A stretch of DNA of 64,000 bases, taken from Woeseiaceae bacterium (GTDB lineage: Bacteria; Pseudomonadota; Gammaproteobacteria; Steroidobacterales; Woeseiaceae). The stretch spans positions 62,001-126,000 of the forward strand of contig JANQMR010000033.1 of assembly GCA_028279985.1 (NCBI GenBank), given 5' to 3'. Under the pieces are notes generated by a model. That model ran no database searches. It was not told where the DNA came from and saw only the letters and a list, made by a program, of their open reading frames with translations. Positions 52,496 through 60,846 of this stretch are shown piece by piece; position 1 is the first letter of the stretch; every line of letters begins with the position of its first letter. The position numbers and the translations under genes are program-made.

Positions 52496-52867
52496 ATGTT
52501 CGATCACGTCGTATTTGGAGTAAGCGACTATGCGGCGAGCAAGGCCTTTTTCCTCAAGGCACTCGAACCGCTCGGCGTAGCAATAGCTTCGGAGGGGCCG
52601 CTTGGAGTTGAGCTTTGTTGTCCTGACAGCAATGCATCACTGTGTATCCGTCGAGTCGAGGAGGCGGCGACGCATTTACACTTGGCATTCAAGGCCGTGA
52701 ATCGCGGGCAGGTCGATAGCTTCTACAGTGCGGCTATTGAGGCGGGAGCGAAAGACAATGGTGCACCCGGTCTTCGTCCGCAGTACCACTCAAATTACTA
52801 TGCTGCCTTCGTCATTGGTCCTGACGGGCACAACATCGAAGTGGTTTGTCATGAACCTGGGGCCTAA
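52496..52867 (+). CDS. VOC-family (glyoxalase-fold) protein
   Basis: The 123-residue protein begins MFDHVVFGVSDYAASKAFFL and has the paired beta-alpha-beta modules of the vicinal oxygen chelate fold. Likely metal ligands are His4, Glu near 39 (VELCC), His near 60-62 (THLHLAF) and the terminal Glu in NIEVVCHEP. CAGGAG precedes the ATG by about six bases. Small VOC proteins include lactoylglutathione lyase-like and antibiotic-resistance types; the substrate is unknown. It is a lone gene between two remnants of mobile elements. Confidence 0.87.
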   Translation: MFDHVVFGVSDYAASKAFFLKALEPLGVAIASEGPLGVELCCPDSNASLCIRRVEEAATHLHLAFKAVNRGQVDSFYSAAIEAGAKDNGAPGLRPQYHSNYYAAFVIGPDGHNIEVVCHEPGA

Positions 52868-52998
52868 CAGGTCAGGGCAGCTATCGGAAACACTCCGATC
52901 GGGCCGCTCATGGCCGGGTGCCGCCCATTGCGCGAACCAGTCCGCGACGTTTGAGTGACCGCAAACCGAGGCCAGCAGACGGGTGATTCGCGGTGCCA

Positions 52999-53640
52999 CT
53001 ATCTTCGACGTGCGTTAGTGCCTTCCGGGTTGTTGCTGCGGATAGTCACTAGTTCCGGACGCAGGTGCGTGTACCGGCTCAGTGTGCCCCAGCTATCGTG
53101 CAACGTGAACTGTTGGACTTCGATGATCGAATAACCAGCCTTAAATAGCCGTCTCGTGGCCTCGTGTCGGAGATCGTGAAAGTGCAGATCTTGAATGTCC
53201 AACATCCTGCAGGCCTGGCGAAAGGCACTGCCGATTGAGCGGGGCTCGAATGGGAAGATGCGATCTTCATTATGGTCCTGCCGGCAGATGATTTCCCAGG
53301 CTTCAGGCGTGTACTTGAAGGGGCGGACCTGGTCCCGTTCTGTCGGGTGCTTCAAGTCTCGGACAACGCCGGTCTGGTGCTCGCTGTCATTGTCGCTAAA
53401 CATCAGTTCGGTGATCTCACCCTGGCGCCTAGCCGAGTGAATCGCAAACCACATGATGTCATTCATCGGGATATTGGACCGGCGAAGGTCTCGTTTCTCG
53501 AAGAAGTCAGTCAGGGCGTCCAGCTCGTGATGGACTGGACCGAAAATTTTTGAAGAACCTTTTTGAATCAGCGCGTTGCGAGCGTCGCTTTTGAAATGTC
53601 GCAGTTTTGTCGCAGCTGTGTTCACGATCAAAGTGCGCAA
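52999..53640 (-). CDS. Tyrosine recombinase, N-terminally truncated
   Basis: The frame contains only the catalytic domain of a phage-type integrase: the first Arg in HSARRQGEI, RDLKHP, the HxxR box HDLRHEATRRLF and the nucleophile Tyr in GTLSRYTHLRPE. From residue 40 on it is a close relative of the intact integrase at 58,695 (353 residues). The first 150 residues of that protein, with the core-binding domain, are missing, and what precedes the ATG at 53640 does not match it. All catalytic residues remain, but site recognition is probably lost. Confidence 0.8.
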   Translation of the reverse strand: MRTLIVNTAATKLRHFKSDARNALIQKGSSKIFGPVHHELDALTDFFEKRDLRRSNIPMNDIMWFAIHSARRQGEITELMFSDNDSEHQTGVVRDLKHPTERDQVRPFKYTPEAWEIICRQDHNEDRIFPFEPRSIGSAFRQACRMLDIQDLHFHDLRHEATRRLFKAGYSIIEVQQFTLHDSWGTLSRYTHLRPELVTIRSNNPEGTNARRR

Positions 53641-54113
53641 AAGGTCGAGAATCGATACCGATTAGATAGTTGGGAATCCGTACCGTTCAAGTTATCGCGC
53701 AACCGGGTTGCATCCAGCAAAATAGGCGAAAACCGAGCGACCAATACGCTAACGTGCGGGGTTGCGTTTAGCAAGCAACGCATGTCTCTGTCTGTGGAGG
53801 CGGCGCAAGTCTAACGCATTCTCCTAAGCGCTGGAGCGCTTGGCCACGGAGACGCCGTGGAACTTGGGAGGCGATTTGAGTGTAGTCTCGATCGTGCGAG
53901 AGCGAGCGTCGGCATCGAGAACGTCGGCAGCAAGAAAGCCGAAATGGCGTGCCACGACGGCCAGTAACCGACTGCACCGTGTTCCGGGATTCGGAGACAC
54001 TTTACGCCGAGATAGGCTCGAAGAATACTGGCGACGCTGTAGAGCAGGGTGTGTGTGGTGTGGTCCTTGTGTCTGCCCGGCTGCCGTTCTGTGCTGCGTA
54101 GATTTTGTAGCGC

Positions 54114-54290
54114 ATCAACTCATGCAGGTCTTTCGTGGGCTTGCTCGAGTGGCTGCGAATCGCCTCGGCAATATCCGTATACGTGGCCTCATCGCCATCC
54201 TCCAATCCGAGCAAGCTCATCACGGATAAGAACGAGGTTCGTTGATAGTATCGGTCACGGTTTAGCCCTTTTCCGACCACGCGGCATTCT
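54114..54290 (-). pseudogene. Relic of hipB end / hipA start / hipA middle
   Basis: Bases 54114-54246 match 55390-55522 of the intact hipA (HipA residues about 247-289, FLSVMSLLGLEDGDEATYTD onward). Directly next to them, 54249-54290 match the hipA start and hipB 3' end at 56249-56290. The DNA for HipA residues about 3-246 is deleted. With the relic at 50,078 this is a second hipBA copy in decay. The gap 53641-54113 has no gene. Confidence 0.85.
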
Positions 54291-54373
54291 TGAAGCCCTC
54301 TGATTAGCGGTTTCTTAACTCTTTGTGCGTGGCCTGTAATTGACAGATATATCAGACAGTGATATAGATAGGC

Positions 54374-54520
54374 ATGATAAAAAAGCGCGATCATACACTA
54401 GACCTGCTTTTGGACCTAGATGGATTGGTCCATGCGCCAAGTCCAGGCTATTGGATCAAATATGAAGCGAAAACGGTCCCGAAAACTGATGCCACTCCTC
54501 ACGGGATAAGGAGTAAAGAT
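54374..54520 (+). pseudogene. TumE-like (DUF6516) toxin, N-terminal fragment
   Basis: The frame opens like a toxin of the DUF6516/TumE family (LLLDLDGLVHAPSPGYWIKY, then EAKTVPKTDATPHGI). It runs after 48 codons straight into the antitoxin frame, where intact members continue with YSLTLH and 50-60 more residues. The middle and C-terminal part of the toxin is deleted. Confidence 0.6.
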
Positions 54521-54898
54521 ATGAAAACAGTCAAAGTGGGCATTATGCCGCTAAAGGAATTTCAGGCTTATACGAAAGCCATTGTGACTGGAAAGCATAA
54601 GCGGAAAAGAGGAGAGCCAAAAATCTGGTTCAACTCGATCGAAACCTTTGCCAAGGTCCTTTCGGATCAGAACCGGGAGCTTTTGGCCCTGATTGCGAAG
54701 GAGAACCCGAAAAGCATTTCAGAGCTTTCGCGGCTTTCGGGTCGTGCTCAGTCCAATTTGAGCCGTACCTTGAAGAATATGGAACGCTATGGCTTTGTGA
54801 CGATGAAGAAGGGCGAGAGGGGTAGTAAGAGGCCTTTCGTTCCTTATTCCGATATCGTGCTCGACATGTCGATCGGTGGAAATGCACAGAGCGCGTGA
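54521..54898 (+). CDS. TumA-like HTH antitoxin (orphan)
   Basis: The 125-residue protein starts at ATG 54521 with AAGGAG eight bases upstream. A winged helix-turn-helix covers about residues 55-105: RELLALIAKENPKSISELSR, SGRAQSNLSRTLKNMERYGF and KKGERGSKRPFVPY. The pattern fits the MarR-like DNA-binding antitoxins paired with DUF6516 toxins. Its toxin partner is reduced to a fragment directly upstream, so it is now a free transcription factor or anti-addiction module against related toxins. It ends about 140 bp before the 3' end of hipA, convergent to it. Confidence 0.75.
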   Translation: MKTVKVGIMPLKEFQAYTKAIVTGKHKRKRGEPKIWFNSIETFAKVLSDQNRELLALIAKENPKSISELSRLSGRAQSNLSRTLKNMERYGFVTMKKGERGSKRPFVPYSDIVLDMSIGGNAQSA

Positions 54899-55037
54899 GC
54901 GATGCCGAGCAAGTAGCCGCTTTTGCGATCCGGCACCTCGTGTTGGTTCCTGTATGGCCATTGTCGCTATCGCTCAAAGAGGCTTTCGGTCAGAGTTCCC
55001 TGCGGCATCGTATACCTGCCTCCGAGGTCGCTAATGC

Positions 55038-56258
55038 TCAATTGACTTCGAATGCCGTCTCATAGATTTTGACGTCGGTGACACTCATTCCGAGCTGACG
55101 AGCGATGTCTTGCCAGCCGTTCAGGCGTGTGGACACGTCTTCGATAATTTCTTCAGCCTCGTTTGGCTTGAGAGCAAAAGACGCGGCGGCCTGGCGAGCC
55201 AAATCCAGATCGGCCTCAGGGCCTTCTTCCGAAATCCAAGTGGTCAGTTCGCGGGCCTTTTCTTGTCTCGGAACCGGGTTGAGGTCATACGCGGGCGACA
55301 ATCGCCATTGATCGTTACGGTCGTACAAGAACCCATGGTTGCGAAGGTGATCATCCAGGTTCCCTATGAGCACACTAAACACGACGCGCCGCCATAACTC
55401 ATGCAGGTCTTTCGTGGGCTCGCTCGAGTGGTTGCGAATCGCCTCGGCAATATCCGTATACGTGGCCTCATCGCCATCCTCCAATCCGAGCAAGCTCATC
55501 GCGGACAAGAAAGGGATTCGTTGGCCATCGCGTCGATCGAATCGAGTGATCAGAGCAACCGGCCTGCCGGCAACGTCGATGACCCTGGCCGGAGCAGCAT
55601 CGATACCAACGTGTTTGGCAAGCCTTAATGCGAGGACCTCTCCATGCGGGATACTTCGGTCGTCGTCCGCTTTTGGGAACTTTGCAATCGCCAGGCTTCC
55701 GTCGTTGTCGACAACCGCGGATTTCGGTCGTGCGCCGCCCAGCGGCGACCCTTCATTGAGCAAGAGCCTGAGGTCTTCAGCGGTTTCGGTGTTTGATTGT
55801 ACGGCGTTGGCGGCGTCGACGAGGGCGGGCAATTGAATCAGCGGCGGTACCTGGTAACGGCCGATGTCGTGGTCAAAGTTGCCCTCTCCCTCGCGCTTGT
55901 ATCGAAGAGCACCGATTCGGGTACGATCGATGATCGCAAGCAAGTAGTCGATCTCCGAGAGCGTGCGTTCGTCGCCGGTTTTTCGAAATGCACGCCGGAT
56001 CAGCCGTTGGCCCCACCGATCGGGCGCGGTGTCCCGCATAGCGCCGGGGAGGGCGGACTTTTCCGACCTCGTGTAGAACGACTGTCGAACGCGTGGCAAA
56101 TTCGCCGGATCCAGGGCGAATGCATCAGCGTAATCCAGCCAAGTATCCGCATATTCGAACACGGAGCTCTGGCCGCGTCGCTTTGCAACGTATCGGCAGC
56201 GACCGACCAGGAGTGTTTTGTCCCCGATATCGACATATACCTCAATGGCATCGGTCAC
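55038..56258 (-). CDS. hipA: HipA-family Ser/Thr kinase toxin
   Basis: The 406-residue protein has the HipA N-subdomain (VGRCRYVAKRRGQSSVFEYA), the Gly-rich GSPLGGARPKS loop at about 170-180, ATP-binding LAIAKFPKADDD, the catalytic loop GNLDDHLRNHGFLYD at 299-313 and SPAYDLNP. HipA kinases phosphorylate a translation factor, typically glutamyl-tRNA synthetase, and induce dormancy. It starts with GTG exactly where the hipB stop ends, so translation is coupled. All catalytic motifs are intact. Two partial duplicates of this gene lie at 50,078 and 54,114. Confidence 0.95.
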   Translation of the reverse strand: MTDAIEVYVDIGDKTLLVGRCRYVAKRRGQSSVFEYADTWLDYADAFALDPANLPRVRQSFYTRSEKSALPGAMRDTAPDRWGQRLIRRAFRKTGDERTLSEIDYLLAIIDRTRIGALRYKREGEGNFDHDIGRYQVPPLIQLPALVDAANAVQSNTETAEDLRLLLNEGSPLGGARPKSAVVDNDGSLAIAKFPKADDDRSIPHGEVLALRLAKHVGIDAAPARVIDVAGRPVALITRFDRRDGQRIPFLSAMSLLGLEDGDEATYTDIAEAIRNHSSEPTKDLHELWRRVVFSVLIGNLDDHLRNHGFLYDRNDQWRLSPAYDLNPVPRQEKARELTTWISEEGPEADLDLARQAAASFALKPNEAEEIIEDVSTRLNGWQDIARQLGMSVTDVKIYETAFEVN

Positions 56259-56591
56259 TTACTTTGTCCTTTTCCGGCCGCGCGGCTGAACTTTTTGCGG
56301 TAATCGGTCTTCATCAATATCCAACCCCAGCAGGTCCTTGCGACGATCAGCAGCAGTGCCGAGGCCGTCAGCCAATCCGAGTATCGAAAGCACCGTGGCA
56401 TAGATGCCGATCGACACCGACGGGTCACCCCGTTCGACCTTGTAGAGTGTGCCGCGGCTTATGAAGGCCCGCTCGGCCATCGAGACGGTGGAAATGCGGC
56501 GTTTTTTTCGCGCGATCGCAATATCCTCACCGAGTTTCCTGAGCGCCGCGCGGGCGCTTTTTGGTAGCGAATTGTGAGCTAGCGTCTTCAT
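56259..56591 (-). CDS. hipB: HipB-like Xre-family antitoxin
   Basis: The 110-residue protein carries an HTH_3 domain at about 15-72 (LGEDIAIARKKRRISTVSMA, ERAFISRGTLYKVERGDPSV) and a basic tail, GRKRTK. HipB binds HipA and represses the hipBA promoter. The ATG at 56591 is preceded by an AT-rich region with two palindromes suited to HipB binding. It is longer than E. coli HipB (88 residues) by a C-terminal extension. Confidence 0.93.
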   Translation of the reverse strand: MKTLAHNSLPKSARAALRKLGEDIAIARKKRRISTVSMAERAFISRGTLYKVERGDPSVSIGIYATVLSILGLADGLGTAADRRKDLLGLDIDEDRLPQKVQPRGRKRTK

Positions 56592-56600
56592 GTTGTCTTA

Positions 56601-56642
56601 TATAATAAGCAATTAAAAATTTAATTGTCCAATATATTAGAC
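56601..56642 (-). promoter_or_regulatory. hipBA promoter/operator region
   Basis: Two near-perfect palindromes lie upstream of hipB: aattaaaaatttaatt (56611-56626, 14 of 16 positions) and gtccaatatattagac (56627-56642, 14 of 16). Between them and the ATG is an AT-rich -10-like ttattatataag. HipB-type repressors bind such spaced inverted repeats. Confidence 0.6.
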
Positions 56643-56870
56643 ATCTATTACCAACTACTCAGATACGGCGATAGAGTCCCGGTGACCGACCACTGGCACC
56701 AAAGGGTGGACCGATGCAGACGAAACGGCGAGCTGAGTTTGAGCTAAACCAGCCGGGTGTGGAGCGATCTAGGCTTGCTTCGGTCGTGGGCCAGCGGCGG
56801 CGCGTGTCTTGGGTACAATCTGTGCCCGGTCGGGGCTCGCCGGCGCGAACACGCCGTGGTACCGGGTCAG

Positions 56871-57103
56871 GTGAGCGCGGGATCTCGTTCGAGGACGTGG
56901 TGTTCCACATCTATGCTGGCGACATCATTGATACGTTCGATCACCCTAACCAGAGAAAGTATCCCGGCCAACAGATCCACGCTATCGTCGTCGAGGATTA
57001 TGTTTATCTGGTGCCATTCGTGGAATCGGAAGATGAGGTGTTCCTGAAGACCATCATCCCGAGCCGGAAGGCCACAAAGCAGTATCGAGGTAACGATGAA
57101 TAA
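56871..57103 (+). pseudogene. BrnT-like toxin lacking its N-terminus
   Basis: The last 76 residues (ERGISFEDVVFHIYAGDIID through YPGQQIHAIVVEDYVYLVPF to LKTIIPSRKATKQYRG) match the core of a small RNase-type toxin family paired with CopG-like antitoxins. Normal members have about 15-20 residues before this point, usually with an aromatic FxW start. Here the frame continues upstream to an ATG at 56714 through 53 unrelated Arg/Gly/Ser-rich residues. The toxin is probably N-terminally replaced and inactive, although a fused product could still be made. Confidence 0.6.
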
Positions 57104-57371
57104 ATTGGATCAGGAAGAGAAGGAAGTCTTGGAGGCCTTCGAGGCCGGCAAACTCAAGCATTCGAAGCGTGCGTCTCAAGTTCAGAAGCGACATGCCGAG
57201 TACGCCGAGGCGATGTTCCGGAAGGATGCGAGGATCAATATCAGGCTCTCATCCAAAGACCTCCGCGGACTTCAGAAGCGTGCCTTGGCCGAAGGAATTC
57301 CCTATCAGACCCTCATCGCAAGCATACTTCACAAGTATGTCGAGGGGCGGCTCCGTGAGTCCGGCAGCTAA
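57096..57371 (+). CDS. CopG/RHH-type antitoxin
   Basis: The 91-residue protein overlaps the toxin stop by 8 bp. An N-terminal helix (LDQEEKEVLEAFEAGKLKHS) for toxin binding is followed by a ribbon-helix-helix at about 45-85 (ARINIRLSSKDLRGLQKRAL, AEGIPYQTLIASILHKYVEG). It looks intact, unlike the toxin. It would autoregulate the locus and could neutralise related toxins. Confidence 0.85.
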   Translation: MNKLDQEEKEVLEAFEAGKLKHSKRASQVQKRHAEYAEAMFRKDARINIRLSSKDLRGLQKRALAEGIPYQTLIASILHKYVEGRLRESGS

Positions 57372-58150
57372 TCATTCATTGCACCGGACGCCGGGCGCAT
57401 CTGTCACGTGGTTTGCATACGCACGGAAACTGAACGAATCCTAAGTCCAGTCGATGAGAAACTGAGGAGACATCGCTTCCTAGTGCCCGTGGTGGGAGCC
57501 CTTCGACTATCGGATTCGAGTGGACGACGGTCCGGTCGTCAAATCTGAGAAGAAATCAAGTACTTCCTACGCATCGTTGCCATTGAATGTTTCCGGGCGG
57601 GTCGATATCGGTGCGACGTGAGCCCGATTGGCGGTGCGACATGCGCACTCTGACCGGCAGAAAGGGCGGCATTGGTACAGAACAGGTACAAAATAAACAG
57701 AAATATCTAGTTTATTTATAAGGACAATATGCAGGTATAAGGACAATATGCAGGAAAATCCGCGAATGCAAACGACAGTGCCCGTGTCGGTCGCGCCCAT
57801 GATGGACTTTGCCGCTTTTTTTTAGAAATAGCTCTAAAAGAGCTTTCTTAATCAGCTATTTACGAATGTCGAAGATTTTCATGTCGCACCGGTGTCGCAC
57901 TAATGTCGCACCGGTTTAAGTCCCTCCAATTAGCGCAAGAAATAGGCACAAACAAGCATGGCTCGATTCATCGTCAGCCATTCCCTGATGCGCCAGCCCG
58001 CCTCGCTTCATGTCTTGCGTCCTGATTGCCTTACCGAAGCCTGAACCTAGCATTCGGCGCCGCTGGAAAAAACCCGATAGGGAACCAAAAGGCGACCGGT
58101 AACCGGTGAATTTTTGCCGCCTTATTGGGTTTGGTTTGACTTACCGCCGT
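57372..58150. other. 779-bp gene-free region with direct and inverted repeats
   Basis: No credible gene. ggtgcgac occurs at 57610-57617 and, extended to ggtgcgacatg, at 57633-57643. The exact reverse complement catgtcgcacc lies at 57880-57890, followed by more gtcgcac copies to 57915 (atgtcgcaccggt is repeated at 57881 and 57903). A 19-bp tandem duplication (tataaggacaatatgcagg) is at 57717-57754. An 8-bp stem, aaatagct/agctattt, flanks a smaller agctc/gagct hairpin near 57825-57862. It could be a non-autonomous mobile element or a recombination site. Confidence 0.6.
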
Positions 58151-58414
58151 TTATGAGTTTCGCAGCGACCAGACTGCCTTGATTGCCTTCACCATTGCGG
58201 CCTTCTCTTCGTTTAGTTCCGCAAGAAACCCGTCCCAGTAAGCGCGGTCTTCGTCGCTGGGCGGGTCTGTAGCATCTAAGAACTCGTCCCACGATTCGGG
58301 TATTGCTCTTTTTCGGAGTTGATCAATTGCTCGTTGCCATTGGCAATCGGTGAACTTAGCCCCTTGGTCGACTAACGCTTGTTTCAGTAGCATCATATCC
58401 GTGTCATTGATCAT
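58151..58414 (-). CDS. Hypothetical small acidic protein
   Basis: The 87-residue protein has a very good ribosome-binding site (AGGAAGGA before ATG 58414) and a short palindrome, actatttttatagt, upstream that may be an operator. The sequence is helical: DTDMMLLKQALVDQGAKFTD, QRAIDQLRKRAIPESWDEFL, then an acidic loop and the helix AELNEEKAAMVKAIKAVW. I recognise no family. Size and setting, next to an integrase, suggest an antitoxin, anti-restriction or accessory island protein. Confidence 0.65.
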   Translation of the reverse strand: MINDTDMMLLKQALVDQGAKFTDCQWQRAIDQLRKRAIPESWDEFLDATDPPSDEDRAYWDGFLAELNEEKAAMVKAIKAVWSLRNS

Positions 58415-58694
58415 CCGATTCCTTCCTACTATTTTTATAGTGATGTGTGGTTTGCCGCACCCATTTTGAAAGTCACCTTCGATTCTAAACCAAGTTTAGT
58501 CGCCCTTGGGCTTACCTCCGCCTATTCGGGTGGAGATTGCGCGCCATTACTCGCCTCTTTGCACGACCGTTAGCGCCTCTGGGCTATCGTCCAGCACCAG
58601 GCAAAGTGGTATCAGCGGTCGGAGACGAATACCAAATCTCAAGGAAACGGTGGTCTGCCCTGGCTCCAGCGAGCCCATGCACCAGCATTGTGGC

Positions 58695-59756
58695 TCACCG
58701 ACCGGAGCGAATCACAACCGACTCTGGACGCAAATGCGTGTAACCACTTAGCGCCGCCCAGATTTCGTGCAGCGTGAACTGTTGGACTTCCACAATGGAG
58801 TATCCTGCCTCAAAAAATCTGCTTATTGCCTCGTGTCGCAAGTCATGAAAGCGCAAATCATCAATTTCGAGTATGTGGCACGCGCGAGTAAAAGCGGCCC
58901 CTATCGTCCTGGGTTTGAATGGAAACACGCGATCGTCGTTACGTGGCTGACGGCATATGATCTCCCACGCTTCGTCCGTGTACTTGAATCGTCGAAACAA
59001 TTCTCTGTTTGACGGATGTTTTAGGTTTCGAACAATGCCGGTTCGAGTTTTTTTGTCATTGTCTTGGGCTAGTAGAGATGTGATTTCACTTTGCCTTCGT
59101 GCTGAGTGAATCGCAAACCACATGATGTCGTGCATTGGCAGGCTTGAACATCGTTTTTCCTTCCGTCGAAAGTACTCCGTTAGTGCTGAAAGTTCAGAGT
59201 TTGACGGCCGACGAGTTCGCCTTCTCGACTTTGTAACCAGTTTCTCTGCTCTTAGGACAGAATAGGCGTCGTCGACTACTGTCGGGTCGACCTTGACATC
59301 CCAAGCCACGCGGGCGTAGCGAAGGACAATCCGTAGCCAGACGAGGTCATTGTTCACGGTTGATGCGCTGGCGCCAGCTTTGCGCCGTGCGCGGACATGC
59401 GCAATCACGTCAGAAGCCCTGATTTTCGTTACGTTCCGGGTAGCGAGGTCTGTTTTCTCGAGAAACTGGATTTCGGTCGATTTGGTCCGACCCATGGGAC
59501 GAATTTCGGAGATTTCCCTTCGATACCTCGCCAAAATCTTGCGCAGTGGGCCTCTCCGCGCGAGCTGCTTGCGTGTGGGAAAAGCACTCGCTTTGCTTAG
59601 TTGGCTCTCCCGCCGAGCAGCCCATTGCTTGGCGATGCCAAGTTTACCGAAAGTCTTCGACTCGCGATGAACCAGGCGGCCACCGCGTTTGATTCGCACT
59701 TCTGCGAGATACGCGATGCTGCCGTCGCGACGTTGTCGGGCTCGAAATGTAGCCAC
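58695..59756 (-). CDS. Tyrosine recombinase (phage-type integrase), full length
   Basis: The 353-residue protein has an N-terminal arm-binding region (MATFRARQRRDGSIAYLAEV, the pattern of AP2-like integrase DNA-binding domains), a core-binding domain at about 65-160 and the catalytic domain: Arg in HSARRQSEI, RNLKHP, HxxR in FHDLRHEAISRFF and the nucleophile Tyr in AALSGYTHLRPE. It should integrate and excise the island. A PrtN-like gene follows upstream on the same strand, a common pairing where the small protein controls excision or induction. The attachment sites are not identifiable by eye. Confidence 0.93.
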   Translation of the reverse strand: MATFRARQRRDGSIAYLAEVRIKRGGRLVHRESKTFGKLGIAKQWAARRESQLSKASAFPTRKQLARRGPLRKILARYRREISEIRPMGRTKSTEIQFLEKTDLATRNVTKIRASDVIAHVRARRKAGASASTVNNDLVWLRIVLRYARVAWDVKVDPTVVDDAYSVLRAEKLVTKSRRRTRRPSNSELSALTEYFRRKEKRCSSLPMHDIMWFAIHSARRQSEITSLLAQDNDKKTRTGIVRNLKHPSNRELFRRFKYTDEAWEIICRQPRNDDRVFPFKPRTIGAAFTRACHILEIDDLRFHDLRHEAISRFFEAGYSIVEVQQFTLHEIWAALSGYTHLRPESVVIRSGR

Positions 59757-59954
59757 TGGTGCTCCGTACTAATAGAGGATATGACGTGACTGGTGTGGCA
59801 CTGGCGGTTCTTAGCTCAACGCTGACAAGAACTTGCACAGGGCAGGTCGAAAAAAGGTGGAGTGTTCTTCAATTTGTAACGATAAACCTTCAAGAACCAG
59901 CGTCACATCGGTCGGGTGACACTAAATTGCCCGAAGGGTCGTCGTTACTATTGC

Positions 59955-60206
59955 CTAGTTCACCGCAGCCCACTGCTCAGCAGCACGCGCTCGTTGCTTG
60001 TCAATGTGCTGCGCAAGATCGATGGCACTTATGAGCCAGGGAGACTTTTGAGATCCAACTCGGTACGCTGGAATGGGTAGCTGTTGAAGGCACGCTCGCC
60101 GCTTGGCTTTTGGTACAGATAATCCAAAGTACTTCTCGCATATTCGCTCCAGTGGAATCTCTGCTACACCGAACTCTGCTAGAAGACCAAAGTATGTTGA
60201 ACTCAT
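59955..60206 (-). CDS. PrtN-like (pyocin activator) regulator
   Basis: The 83-residue protein from ATG 60206 reads MSSTYFGLLAEFGVAEIPLE, then RICEKYFGLSVPKAKRRACL, LPIPAYRVGSQKSPWLIS and a last helix, AIDLAQHIDKQRARAAEQWA. This is the PrtN/AlpA-like pattern (IPLExVcxxYF...LPixRi..SQKs...v...DLAxYID). PrtN activates pyocin genes in Pseudomonas; small relatives beside integrases act as excision or island regulators. The frame is open further upstream, but those residues do not fit the family. It lies 198 bp from the integrase start. Confidence 0.8.
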   Translation of the reverse strand: MSSTYFGLLAEFGVAEIPLERICEKYFGLSVPKAKRRACLQQLPIPAYRVGSQKSPWLISAIDLAQHIDKQRARAAEQWAAVN

Positions 60207-60846
60207 GATGGGCATACCATCATTGGCTCGTACCGATAGCTGGGGCAGTGCTTTCCGGTAAGCCGGTCGGTAGCGGAATAGGCGAATATGTCGCGGGTTA
60301 AAAGGTACTTGTCCATACGCAAATTCTTGGAGAGCATAGGTTCCACAACAATGCTGCACGGAAAGCCAATGCAGGCTAACCGTCTGGTACTCGAGCTAAA
60401 TAGTTAGTGGAAGCAACGCTTTCGCGCTGAATCCGCTGCGCCCTGAGATGATTTTCTCAAGAGTCGGCACGCTAACGCGATTTGTTGTATCAGGCAAGCG
60501 AGGCTTTCATAGAAAATAGCGCGCTGATCTGTTATGACTCGCGACCGAATCGGCTCCTTCACGCAGCCCACGGAAAATTGCAATCGGTGGGCCTGCGATG
60601 GCCCGAGGTCATGACAGATCTAAAAGGGTATTTGAGGTCGACATCAATGAGAGCATCACTTCGTTCGAGAAGACGATTCGAGATTCTTCGGAGGTATTGA
60701 CAAGCGGCGAGAGGCAGATATTGACTCAAGTTTGCCTCCTAGGAGATCCAAAGCCCGAGGAGAAGCGGCGTCACCGTGCACATCGGTCGTCGCTTCGACT
60801 GCTGCGTAGCAGCACACGAGACGTCAAACTCGCTACACTAAGCGCT
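60207..60846. other. Gap upstream of HNH-NACHT gene
   Basis: No independent gene is convincing. The frame of the HNH-NACHT gene is open upstream to a TGA near 60538, with an ATG at 60598 that would add 83 residues; the first part (VFEVDINESITSFEKTIRDS) is protein-like, the second is Arg/Ser-rich. A hairpin, ctgct-gcgt-agcag, lies at 60799-60812, and a TACACT -10-like hexamer at 60834-60839 would place transcription start at or next to the ATG at 60847. Confidence 0.4.

Noticed and set aside
52861-52960. Possible integron attC site after the VOC gene (gcctaacagg after the stop)
   Set aside because: A matching GTTRRRY core is not found at the far end, the imperfect symmetry is weak, and no integron integrase is present; both recombinases are phage-type.
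57372-57915. CRISPR-like array from repeated gtcgcac units
   Set aside because: Units are too short, irregularly spaced and in mixed orientation, and no cas genes are present.
60482-60700. 72-codon plus-strand ORF beginning with TTG
   Set aside because: It overlaps the upstream extension of the HNH-NACHT frame, ends in Arg/Ser-rich sequence and has no ribosome-binding site or family signature.
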